This document shows positions 30,711 through 42,603 of a stretch of 64,000 bases of DNA, piece by piece. Each line of letters starts with the position of its first letter. The first letter of the stretch is position 1. The notes under the pieces were generated by a model, which had not been told where the DNA came from, searched no databases, and was given only the letters and a program-made list of their open reading frames with translations. The stretch comes from Ampullaceana balthica (lineage: Eukaryota; Mollusca; Gastropoda; Lymnaeidae). The stretch is from positions 655,948 to 719,947 of the forward strand of contig CALYLW010000056.1 in NCBI GenBank assembly GCA_944989445.1, given 5' to 3'. The position numbers were made by a program, and so were the translations under genes.

Positions 30711-31425
30711 AGAAGTTTTAAAAAAATATTTTAAAAAAACACGTTTTTATAAGCGGACTAAAATGAAGAAAATAATTTAAAACTCATACGTTCAAGTACT
30801 TTCATTTAATATGACTAAAAACGTGGGGCGGGCGCTTATGAGGTTTTACATATATGTAGTTCACTCATTCTCTCACTTATAGATCTCCATGTAACTTTTA
30901 TATCAAACACCCGCCCCACGTTTTAGTCATATTAAATGAAAGTACTTGAACGTATAAGTTTTAAATTATTTTCTTCTTTTTAGTCCGCTTATAAAAACGT
31001 AGTTTTTAAAAATCTTTTTTTTTACTTCTATTTATTTTATTCTTTTTATTCTAAGTGTATGCTATGGTGAGTTTTGAAGTATTGATTATGTTCAAATATA
31101 ATCCGCATTGCCCGACAAACATTTACAGACTGGAAATGACTGATCTCCCCTTGATGTTAAACATGGTTGATGTGGTCGGGGTGGTGTGAACTCGGCAAGT
31201 GAATGTAATGTAAACAAGAGCAGACGGATAATACATAAACTTATATATACTAAAAAGTTCAATAATTTAATAACGGTAAATTCGATCTATCTGAAATTTT
31301 CATACAATGCAGTGTCATCGAAGAGTTATCTTTGGTTAAATTTTGAGCTCTCGAGGACCATCACAAATGGTATAATTTTACGTTGGCAGATTTGAAAAAA
31401 TTGTGAACAGACAGGAACGAAAGTG
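30711..31425 (+). mobile_element. Fold-back element D, copy 1
   Basis: Two inverted arms of about 115-125 bp (30711-30836 and 30908-31031) flank a loop of about 70 bp. Each arm carries CGTTTTTATAAGCGGACT, a GTACTT core and ACTAAAAACGTGGGGCGGG or its complement. A D part follows (31080-31425) with AATAATTTAATAACGGTAAA, CTGAAATTTTCATACAATG and TTTTACGTTGGCAGATTTGA. The RNA or single-stranded DNA would form a very long hairpin. No ORF and no class assigned. Confidence 0.75.
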
Positions 31426-31429
31426 AGTT

Positions 31430-32144
31430 AATAATCAATAAAGGTAAAAAAAATGATTTTTAAAAACCACGTTTTTATAAGTGACTAAAAAGAAGAAAAT
31501 AATTTAAAACTTATAAGTTCAAGTACTTCGATTTAATATGACTAAAAACGTGGGGAGGGCGCTTATGTGGTTTAACATATGCGGTTCACTCATTCTCTCA
31601 CTTATAAATCTCTCTTTTGCCTTCTAAATTAGAAATCTTTAATTTTTATACCAATCGCCCGCCCCACGTTTTTAGTCATATTAAATCGAAGTACTTGAAC
31701 TTATAAGTTTTAAATTATTTTCTTCTTTTTAGTCCCTTATAAAAACGTGGTTTTTAAAAATCTTTTTTTACCTTTATTTATTTTATTCTTTTTAGTCCAC
31801 TAATAAAAACGTGGTTTCAAAAAATATTTTTTACCTCTATTTATTTTACCAAACACCTCATCAGCGGCCACCCAACGTTTAATTTTAAAAAAAGCGATGA
31901 GGTCACGGGGTGAACACGCCACGCGCAATGAAACTACGGAAGGCGGGTACAGAGGCTTATATAAAGATAAACTAAGAAATGCATTAATTTAATAACGGTA
32001 CATTCGATCGATCTGAAATTTTCATACAATGTATTGTCGTCCAAGATCTATCTGTGGTAAAATTGTGAGCTCTCTAGGGCCATCAGAAGTGGTTTAATTT
32101 TACGTTGGCAGATTTGAAAATTGTGGACAGACAAACCACCAACA
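31430..32144 (+). mobile_element. Fold-back element D, copy 2 (tandem, interrupted)
   Basis: Directly follows copy 1 in the same orientation. Arms lie at about 31441-31560 and 31660-31787 around a loop of about 100 bp, then the D part (31900-32144). Its last part (CAGGAACGAAAGCGAGTTAA) continues at 33372 after an inserted TIR element, as shown by the uninterrupted equivalents at 31408 and near 54780 (minus). Confidence 0.75.
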
Positions 32145-33367
32145 ATAGGCTTGATCATTTCTGTGACCCCAACGCGTCATAGGCCATTCGGTCATATCTA
32201 TTTTTAGGCTCTTCGTTGTCAGTAAGGTCAAACTTTCTCAAACATGGCTAGCAACAGTGTTTTTAATAGTGTTATAGTGCTATCTGAAAACGATGTTCCA
32301 GGTGCTATTTTGGACAAAAAAGATATTTCTTCTCACTCAGTTTTGCAGCCGAAAAAAGTTATTAAAATGTCGAAGACTTAAAACTTTAATAAATAAGCCG
32401 TAACATAGTATTTTAAATTATTTAAAGATGAGTGTAAGCGTTCATATTCGTAACTACGGTAAACACTAGTCCTAGCGTAGTCAATTATTAACATATATGT
32501 ATTTTAATATTGTTTTCCTTGGCCCTTGCCTTATAAAAATATATGCCTTTAGTAATAAACTTACACTAAGATTATGACTTTAATTATAATTACATCATAT
32601 TATGAAAGAATAAACTTCATGGACGAACGAGCAACTAGAACTAGTTACTACTAACTTATTACTAGAGCCAGAGCCTCACGCCTCAAGTCAGAGCAGATGC
32701 AGAGTCACTAATTCATTTACATAATTCATGCTCGCAAGGACGTTCCATTTCGCATAATATAATATTACATAATATAACCATCTATTGATATTTTAATTTA
32801 AATAAATAAGCCTAGGCCTAAGCATTTATTTAAGATGAGTGAAAGTGTAAGCGGTCGTTCCGGCCGTCGCCACTGCCACTAGTACTAGTCACTAGTGCTA
32901 ACAAACTTATATTTAATATAAATTGTTTTCGTTGGTTCATATAAATTATATATGCCTTAGTATTTATTAGTAATAAACTTACACTAAGATTATGATTTTA
33001 ATTATAATTACATCATACGTTTTAGAAGTAAATAGTATTTGAATGTATAAAATTCTCGGACGAATGAGCGAATGAACTAAAAATAAAAAAGTATAGTCTG
33101 TATATTTACATATTAATATTAAATTCACTCTCGCAAGGAAGCTCTATTTCGCATTATTATAATATATCAAATAATATGACCTTATATTTTTCTTTAAAAT
33201 TCTATAAAATCAAGCTTTTGAACAAGTTTTAGATAATTTCAATGAGCGCATTCTCTCTAATAGTTATGAATAAATATTCACTACTTGACCTTACGGCACC
33301 TCAGGCGGTGACCTAGTTATAGATCGAGTCTATTATTAGACTTCCGGTAAATTATGACCAAGCCTAT
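32145..33367. mobile_element. 1.22-kb TIR element nested in fold-back copy 2
   Basis: Left end ATAGGCTTGATCATT, right end AATTATGACCAAGCCTAT. The flanking sequence on both sides belongs to one D element, which defines the insertion. No clear target duplication was seen. Inside is a 45-codon gene (32244-32381) followed by AATAAATAAG and AT-rich DNA. It looks like an internally deleted derivative of a larger transposon. The termini are shared with the MITE at 10918-11267. Confidence 0.62.
32244..32381 (+). CDS. Truncated N-terminal gene fragment of an unclassified transposon
   Basis: 45 codons, ATG to TAA. The first part, NSVFNSVIVLSENDVPGAIL, resembles from memory the start of uncharacterised invertebrate proteins that continue into a SAP DNA-binding domain and often a YqaJ-type nuclease or SWIM finger. 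That homology is recalled, not checked. After about residue 23 the expected SAP region is absent and the reading frame ends in a Lys-rich DKKDISSHSV..KMSKT tail. A poly(A)-type AATAAA lies just after the stop. If made, the peptide could not have the catalytic part. It may only be a relic. Confidence 0.4.
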   Translation: MASNSVFNSVIVLSENDVPGAILDKKDISSHSVLQPKKVIKMSKT

Positions 33368-36300
33368 GCCACAGGAACGAAAGCGAGTTAATAAAAACGT
33401 AGTAAAAAAAACGTGGTAAAAATTGTATCGCATATACATAATATAACATAAAAATATCCAATACCCACGTTTCAACAAATTTGTATAATAAAAAATTTAG
33501 TTCTTTACTTAAAATAAATTGAAATTGGAACGTTTTTTTAATAATTTATTCATGAGTCGCGAGATATTGTTTCTTGCTAACTATAAGCTCAGATTATCAA
33601 TAACACTTGATAAGGATCTTCTAAACTCAAGTTCGACGTTTAATCCTCACGTTTATGATGACCTAATTATCCAGCAAGGATCAGAATTTAATTTCAGGTG
33701 ATGTAGACTTCGGTCAAGCTGTTCGGCTACAGGGTTAGTACAAACATTTCCCGATCTTCTAAACTGTAGATTTCTATTTGTTTGTTTGTTTGTTTGTTTG
33801 TTTGGTTTTTTTTTGGGGGGGGGGTTTTGGTGTTCCTTCTTACGGCAACCTGGTAATTCTAATACACGTGGACCGGTATCGGATCGTGATTCGTGATGCT
33901 AGATACGCAGTAACCTTGCCTGAAAGTAGAGGGCCACATCAATGGAGAAGGATAAAGTGCGAACAGTCTCCTATTTGTGAAATGTGGTATCTGCGTATCT
34001 GTTCTTATTGGACGAATTCTGGCTACCAATTATTTCAAACTATTTGAATAGGTGAATCCAGTGTCTAGTGCCATGCTTAATTCAAAGCTAGCGGAGATAT
34101 TAAATAAAAATAGGAATGTTTGTTCTAGGGATTTGCGTGGCTCATCATAAACCAAATACATCAATTATATTTATGTAATGCGAGTTAATTTATTGTCTTA
34201 AAACATTATTATTTGCATATATTTTATATCAGTCAATTCCAAACTCACAATTTAAATAACTGAGACATTGAACCAGACTTAGAAAGACATTTTCTGATTT
34301 TAACCAATTTCTTAATTTTTTTGGAACAATCAATTTTTGGATTATAAAATTCGATGACACGAAATCAAACTTGTACAGCAATAATAGACACATAATCAAT
34401 TGTATCTTGATTTTAATATACAATAAGTTTTATGTTGTTTTTTATATTTTACATTGATAGTGAAGAAACACCGAAAGACTTTATCTAACGTGATTTTAAG
34501 TTTCAATAATATCTTTCTTCTACGTGACTTTACCTCGCCAGAATATCTTTCTTTAAGATGACTTTAACTCTTAAGTTTGTCTCCCCTGACCCTAATTTTT
34601 AATCCCAACCAACGAACCATTTCAGTTCTCGTGACGGACGCCAACAGCTCCGCGAATCTCGCGCAAGAATACTTGCCCATTCAGACGTGGCCGTTTCCGC
34701 TCCAGTTTCAACTTCCGGTTCGCCACTTGACGGCAAACAACTCTAATCATATTGTCCGCATAATAATCCTAGCGGGGCCTTCATTGTCGGGCTGCATCGA
34801 GGATTCTGGAAGCACTTCCTCATGTGCTGGGAAACTTTGTCTCAATAACTATTCAAATTCTCCTCGCGCTCCTTGTGGCATGGGGACTAATAAATAATAA
34901 GCTTGGGTCATTAGAGCCGTCATTTGTTCCAGGGGCGCATAATGAATTCTTGATTGCTTTCAAATGAGCTTTTTTGGATTGGGGGGGGGGTGTTTTCCCT
35001 CTCCAAAAACCACGAAAAAATCATTTTGAATAGGATATTAATGAAGAATTTTTGCAGTATTGTATTTTTCCACACCATCGGAAATCTTTGGATTCACTTT
35101 ATAAAATATCAGTTTCAGTTATATTGTGTAACCCTTTTTTTGTATTAACAACCTGTCGATTTTGTATTGTCCCATTTGTATGTTATATATATAGTTCTAG
35201 AGCCTTTATACGTTTCCCGTATGTATGTAATGGTCAAACTAAGCTTTGATTATACGAAGACGAGTGTACTGAGTTCCGAAAAACCTTCAAAATATGTAAA
35301 GTTATATTATTGAAGCTGGTAATTTTTTCAAGCGACATAATAAACACACGTTGGGGACACAAAAGTTGATATGTCTGGGTTAGTTAAGTTACATTGCCTA
35401 ATTTTTCCCATAGTATAAAAAAAAGTAAATTAGAAACTAGTGACTAATTTATGCATAGAAGGAATTTTGAAGAAAATTGAAAGTCAATTTAAAGCTCTTA
35501 ACAAGAAGTTACAGAACGCGCCTGTAGTCTCGTGTAAAGACGACGCAGCACTCGTGTCCACTAGCTTGTTTTGAAGCTTTCACAACCTGAAACCGGAACC
35601 CACCAAGGAGCTCGTGTTATATCTCTAAGGACCAATCAGGAGCTGAGAACAAGACAATTCCATTAACAGTCAGGGTGAGCGTCATAAAAGAAGTCGTATC
35701 TGAAAACTTAGTTTTCTTGTGGAAAAAAGAGTGAGGGCTTTCTGAAAATTTTAAATTTAGAAGGGAAAATAAAAGACAGTACAATTTTTTTCATTAAAAA
35801 AATTAATATTAAAAAAATTGATGGTTTCATAGACATTTTGAACTTGTCCATTAAGTTAAGGCCGCATGTTTCTGTTTTTGTAAATATAAGGGAATAACAT
35901 GTACGGAACTTCATACATTAGTTTAATCTGAGTCGCGGTGAATTGTCAGCTAAGTCATATAATTAAAGAAATGTATGATTTTATACACATTTTCTTTTTT
36001 TTTAAATAAATTATTCAAATTACTTCTGATAAATCTCATTAAAATATTAGCTGCTATGCTCCTTACTTGACAGGTCAAAATGTCCAAATCTGAAAACAGT
36101 TCCCCATGTATACCATGGTGTATGTAAGTCAATAAATTTCTCCCGAATGTCAAAAGCTGTACGCCAAGTGCCATAACTCAGCTCAGCCTTCTCCTTCTTG
36201 GCTTGCCAACACCCCAACCAAGGTGCAGCTATTAGCGATTAACTAACCATTGAACTGGCTTCCGGCAGCGATCAGAATAAAGCTCACGGCCATAGAAAAT

Positions 36301-36600
36301 TTGGCCGGTCTTAGCTCTTTTGGTGGCCGCGGGCATCGATCTGGTTAATTGCTCGTACACTGCGCCCGAATCTCAGCACCGGGCACTACGCCTGGGCACG
36401 GAGGCTCACACAGTCCACGCATCGGCTTTTCAAATCTCAGGAAACAGGCAAATGGACGCGACATGTTACGGGCGTGAGTTTTAGGCTAAAATTGATGACT
36501 CGAAATCTTTTACAGTTTGTCGAAGAGGGGGGGGGGCTATTTAAAAAAATCTAACGCATTAAGATTATCGGTTTAAGACTATTGACTAGAGCCTGGACAC
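33368..36600. other. Anonymous DNA, no gene supported
   Basis: Starts with the tail of fold-back copy 2 (to about 33420). A (TTTG)n run and a G-run lie at 33775-33824. The ORFs at 33778 and 34577 (89 and 106 codons) have no recognisable domain. 34620-34890 and 36230-36470 are richer in G+C than their surroundings and could be conserved noncoding DNA. Confidence 0.4.
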
Positions 36601-36820
36601 GTTTAGTGGTAACTTTAACGTAATCAAGAACCCTTATATGTCTGGTGGTGTCTTTAAAGTAATCTAGAGCAGATATACGTTTAGTGGTATCTTTAAAGTA
36701 ATCTAGAGCAGATATACGTTTAGTGGTATCTTTAAAGTAATCTAGAGCAGATATACGTTTAGTCGTATCTTTAAAGTAATCTAGAGCAAAGAATAGTTTA
36801 GTGGTACCTTTAAAGTAATC
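36601..36820. repeat. 39-bp minisatellite, about 6 units
   Basis: Unit TTTAGTGGTATCTTTAAAGT plus AATCTAGAGCAGATATACG. The middle units are almost identical and the outer ones diverged. Confidence 0.9.
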
Positions 36821-39800
36821 GCAATCAGCATCATCTAATGGGAAATTAATTTTTGATTTGATTTTTAAAAAACTACATGAATAATTGCTTTATGTACATT
36901 TTTATTATTTTCTGGAGAACCAATAATTAAAAATAAATCAGAAGGTGTAACCTTTTAGAATTGAACAGAAATCATTTTTTAACCTTTAAAAAAAGGTTAC
37001 ATTTATGATTTTTTAACCTTCAAAACTGGAAGTAAATTTTCCCTATACATTAATTTTTTTTAAAAACCGTTACACGCACTAAAATAAAAGCAAATAAATG
37101 TCTTACATCATAGGTAATTTGTTTAACAGATCGTCGTGGTTGGGAGGGGGGGCAGAAGTGGTAGCACTTAAAGAATCTGATAAACTTAACAGCCACGAAT
37201 GAGACTAAATTGACGTTTTCTATTCAAACATTCCAGACGTTCATCTTGTGAGGCGACTCGTGTTGGGTGAGGAGTCAATATTGGAGTTCCCTCCCATCTC
37301 GCCCAGACGATGTCCAAATCAGGTCCAGTCAATGGCGCGCATGATGGTTGACTTGATCTTACTGATGACTGCTGCTTCCATTTCTTGGGGTGACACAATG
37401 AGAGGAGAAAATGGCCAGTCATCAGTAGTCAGTAGATTTACTTTGTACCATCGTGGTCACTTGAGACGACCTATTAATAGCCTCAAATAGCTTTAGAAGA
37501 CCTTTTTATGTTAACTGCTTGATGCTTCTAAAGGTACAATATTAGCCTAAGACTTGACAGCGTAATTTCATCTAACATAAAACCAGATAGGCTATGGCGT
37601 AAGGCGGGCTAGTTATGAACTGTTTGTTTATTTTGAAAATGAACCACATGAAAACACAAGACATACATATGTCTACAACATACAATAAGCGAAAATTTGG
37701 GAAGATTTGTTTCCATGCAATCTATCGACAAAATACCGCCATCATCTACTCACATGTGGTCGGTGTGTGGACGAAAAATGGACTGGGGTCAGTGAGGATG
37801 TATTTCATTACAGTGGATGGAGTTTTTCAAATAGAAATGTTCACATTTTATAAGAAAAGGTAGGAAGGGAAGATTAAGTAAAGAATACAACTAAATAAAA
37901 AAATGTAACGCATAGGTCCAAATAATATTTGTTAAAATGTTAATCCACATATAATTAAAATATTACTTATAAATAAAAGTATTAATAAAGTCGCCCCGTG
38001 TCCTGTCAAATTAAGTCACGAATACGTTAGGGGAAAAGATGAACTCGTACCAAATCTTCATCTCCAGAGAAAACTAAAGAAAATTTCCAAACTGCTGAGC
38101 GCGATTGTTGCCTCGTTAATCGCTGGCCCAGCTCTGTTAGCGTCTGTCTTCTTGTTCATAGGATGGCGGGGAAAGAAATTGGGGTCACCCTGATCGGGGT
38201 TGGGGTCAAACACTGAAGAGAACTTGATTTGACCCAATGAAAACAGGGTTAATAGCGTTTCTCAAATAACTAGCTTTTTTTATAGTCACGTGCGAATTAT
38301 TAACCTCGTTCTGAATCACACGTCGTCCAAGCGATAGGAAAACATGGCGGTTATGAGGTGTAGACCAAAGGAAGTAAAAATGAGATATGGATCAACAGAC
38401 GAAAACGTGGTTTATGAAATAGAGTTAAAGATTAGAAATAGAGCAACAGATGGAAATAAGTTAATGGAGTAGAAGTAAAGATGAGACAATAGAGGAGCAG
38501 ATAAAAATGAGATATGAACTAGAAGTAAAGATGATAAATAGAGCGACAGATGAATACACGAGCTAAGGACTAGAAGTAAATTCTAAATAAAACAAATCGA
38601 TCAAAAGAAGTAAACATGACCTATGGGTCAACACAAAATATAAGAAACATACCAAACGTTAGATTTACAACTACAAAAAACATATTTAGAAAAATATGTT
38701 TGCCTTTCAAACCATATAAGGCAAGCATTAACTTTAAGACAAAATACAAATGCCAACGTGAAGTACAGAAACTTTTATCGCAACTTTAAAAAGTATCGTT
38801 AAATTGTCACAGACGTGTTCATGTGTCACACTTGCGGTTCTGATTAATTTGTTAATGAAGCCCTTGTTGTCCAGCTGTCCACTGTGTCTAACTACTTGTT
38901 CCTATCTGTTTACGCAAAGATTCACAGCAGTAATTGTCACCTGTGAGAGATACGATCGGTATTGACGGACGTAGAATAAGTCAAGGCAAATAGAAAAGAA
39001 AAAAAAACATTTATCATTTTTGGGAACTTTTGTTCTCTATTTCCATTCATAAATAGTGCTTACTCGGTAGGAATCGTAAATGAAAACAAGAAAATAAATT
39101 TTACCCAATAATTAGGATTTCTATTTAATTTTATCTTCATAAATGTTACTGTTACCACACACAATAAAATAACTGCAAAACTACTGTAAAGGTGCAAATT
39201 ACAAGAGTTTAAGAGCCACTGGCTAATTTTTTAAAAAGCTTTAAAATTAAATAAGAAACAACTTTTTTCCGTTAAAATTGTTCAACAATTCACCAAACAG
39301 TTTCTGCTTACACCAAGTAGTCATTCACTGAGATAATAACGAGCCAATGAGATCGCTTCACGTGACTCCTAACCAATCGCCAGCTTAGAACTTCCAAGTA
39401 GGGGTATCACTCGCTAAGCTAGATGGAGAGGTCTCATGACGTCACTAATAGTTGGAATGACAAGATTGGTCCAACTTACCTCGAACAATCAGGCCCGGAA
39501 TCTTACATGTATAACCCCATCGAATATTGAGCTGGAAGGTAACTTATGGGTAAAACCACAGTGACTATTGAATTTGAACATCAAGTTACGGGTATAACCA
39601 CAGCGATTATTTAAGGCAGCGATAACTAGTTTCAATGATTCAACAGCTGATGCCACCCACCATGGTTCGGTTTAGTGAAGTGGCAGGGGGTGGGTGGCCT
39701 TGATCATTGTAACGATGAAGCCAAGAAAATATCCACACACACAAATTCTCAAATCAATAACAGTCGAGTATTTAATGGTGTATTTACCACATCGGCAAAC

Positions 39801-39990
39801 CACATAATGAAATGACGGAGATATCAATTATTTCTGCTTAGATTTAACAAAATTGATAAAATCATTTTTTTAAAAGCAAACATCTCTCGTTCGTTCTAAT
39901 AAACCCCACTCAAAATTTCACCCTTTCTCTGAGTCTCTTTGATCTCTTTTCATTCTAAAAACCTCTCTATATATATTTAATGTCCTTAAC
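36821..39990. other. Anonymous DNA; possible promoter-like cluster
   Basis: No gene called. 38040-38191 contains a non-ATG open frame with a strongly hydrophobic stretch (see findings). 39345-39445 groups two CCAAT-type sites, a CACGTG E-box and a TGACGTCA site. 38380-38600 is a degenerate AGAAGTAAAGATGAGA repeat. Confidence 0.4.
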
Positions 39991-40210
39991 TTCTAAATGT
40001 TCGCAAACTCTAAGTGCCCATAACCTTTAAATGTCCCTAAGCTTCAAATGTCCCTAATTTCTAAATGTCCTTAAACTCTTAATCTCCCATACCTATTAAT
40101 TTCCATAACTTCTAAATGTCCACAACCTCTAAATGTCCATAACTTCTAAATGTCCTTAAACTCTAAATGTCCTTACCTCTAAATGTCCTAAGCTTTTAAA
40201 TGTCAGTAAC
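39990..40210. repeat. Degenerate 17-bp repeat (CTCTAAATGTCCTTAAC)
   Basis: About thirteen diverged units, each containing YTCTAAATGTCC. Confidence 0.8.
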
Positions 40211-42391
40211 CTCTCACGAACTAGCGTCTATTATTAATGCCGTCCACTTAAAAATATATATCAAGAACACACTTCAAATAGCTGCTATTCACCCATTTTT
40301 ATCAGATCTCGTGTAGTTCTCGCGTTAAAAAAAAGAATTTTAAGGAGACGGGATTTTACGATAGCAATCGGTAATTTGCTGTGACGTATCTCAACTTCCG
40401 GAGCTCGCTTATCTCCCAACACTTAGGGGGAACGACTCGCCAAGTTTCAGCACGAGATGGTCTTTATCGTGAAAACCTCATTTGTAATAGACGAGTTACC
40501 CTTTTTTTTTATAAATACTTTTATTTTCATTCAGTAGCTCTACAATGACAAAGATCTCTAGATATTGCATCATTTAAAATCCAAATTGCTAGTACTTACT
40601 CGTTAAGGAATTCTTTTAAACTCTATTTCAGATAAAGATACGAGGCATATTTATAGTAATTGCTATTTTTACACGCTTTTATTTATTGATAGATTAAATA
40701 TTTTTAAATCTTTTGTCAGCACTATTCAAATCTTAGACATACAATTTAACCATACAACACGGATAATCGGCGGCTTAGGTAAACGGATTTCATGAAGAGT
40801 AACTACTTTAAAAATGTATTTGACAGATCATATTTTGTAGATTTTATTACCCCATTTGGGCCCTATAGCGGCACAGCTTCAATGTGAACTAATAAGAAAT
40901 CTATCAACAAAGTATAAAGAAATAGTTTTTATAAATAAGCATAACGAATTTGGATGTAAAAAATCATGTTCAGTCCATGTCTTTTTTTAATAGAAAAGTA
41001 TTGTTCAATATTAACTCATAAAAAAGAAATTTGATGTAAAGCTTGATCTATTCTATGATTTTGTACCATGCGAAACTTTAACACTAACCCTAAAGCAACC
41101 TATTCTCCCCACACAACCTCATCACATACCACACACAGAGAGTCTCTCTCCCCACACATCTACATCACGTACCACACACATACAGAACCCCTCTCACCAT
41201 ACACCCATATAGCATACCACACACAGAACCTCTCTCTTTACACACCCACATCACATACCCCTCACACAGAGAATCTCCCCCCCTCCACACACACACAGAA
41301 CCTCTCATCCCCCCCCACACTTAAGCTCCCACTATCAGGAGATAAATATCGCACACGATAAAATAAAACTTGCAATCCGCCCTAATGTCCTCTCGCCCAT
41401 ACCATGAATCTCATTACATCACTCGCCACTGGTCGCCCCACAACTAAACCCTTGGGTTAACCCGTCGCCCCGAATTGGGCCGCCATCTAAGATCGTTTAC
41501 TGCAACGTCCTTCCGCGGGAGCCTCGTTATCAAAATGGAGATTTTCTTTAATCATGGCGGCTTTGTCTTCCATCTGTTCGCGGAACCAGTTAGGGCTGCC
41601 TGCCCGAATATTTGAGAATAATATTAGTATAACGATTACGAGGAAAGGGGGCGTAACTTGTCGTGTTTCCTTAGCAGGGGTGGGGCAGAAAATGGTATCT
41701 ACCAGGTACTTAAAGACAGACACGTGAAATAATGCAATTTTTAAAGTATACTGATTTTGGCTATAGCAAAGGCCGTTTTAAAATAAGTAAAAACAATATT
41801 ATTTCCATTATTTAAATAAATACCGGTACGTTATTTATTGTTTTCTAAACAATGGCGGAGATTTTAAATGATTAGTTTAGAGTTCGCCTATTGAACTACG
41901 TAACATATGTTGCATTTCGAATATATAATGAAGGGTATCAATTTGATTCGAATGTTTTTAATTGTACGCGGTCTCCATTTGGCCCCATGCGTTCCTTTTA
42001 AAGCAGTTTGAGAAAGAGTTCTGGAGTTTTGGCCCACATCCTTTTTTGTAATGTCAAGCACAAATCTTACCGTGAGCTCAGTGGTGGCGTCGTAAGTGCC
42101 CGCTCAAGGCCGAATACTATTCCGCACATGTTCAGATATATATACGTAAGTTGAGTCACTTTAAAAACTCAAAGTATCAAATCAACCAGCGCGATTACAT
42201 AAAACCTGTTCACGTCAAAATAACTGTCCTCGGACCTCTGGTATATCATGATCTACAGGCTACTCGCAACCCCCACCCCCCCCCCAATAATTTTCTTGCA
42301 CTCTACATAATCTCACTAACACATCCTCTTTAATTAAATACACGTCACCATTCCTGACCAAAAAGACACGCCAGTATTACAAGGAAGATGC
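40211..42391. other. Anonymous DNA with a CA/CT-rich degenerate repeat
   Basis: 41090-41325 is a degenerate array of about 50 bp (CACATACCACACACAGAACC type) that keeps a frame open by composition. No gene is supported. Confidence 0.45.
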
Positions 42392-42603
42392 ACACATAAC
42401 AGAACTGGGTAATACGATTATTAAAGACGAGGAAGTCCAAGATCAAATGGTACCGATACTCATCTATCACAGAACTCAGTATCCGATTATTTAAAGACGA
42501 GCAAGTCCCAGGGGCAATCGTATCGATACATATCTATCACATAACTCAGTTTCAGATAAAGACGAAGAACTCCAAGAGGTGATGGTATCGATGCATATCT
42601 GTG
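42392..42603. repeat. Degenerate 70-bp repeat, 3 units
   Basis: Units run from ACTCAGTATCCGATTATT-like to TATCGATACATATCTATCAC-like, with AAAGACGAGGAAGTCC between. Confidence 0.75.

Noticed and set aside
34577..34897. 106-codon ORF in a GC-richer stretch
   Set aside because: No recognisable motif. It may equally be conserved noncoding DNA.
41068..41361. 97-codon His/Thr-rich ORF
   Set aside because: Translation of a degenerate CA/CT-rich repeat.
41487..41723. Minus ORF ending SPNWFREQMEDKAAMIKENL.., considered as a last exon
   Set aside because: The acceptor is weak, there is no upstream exon and no family match.
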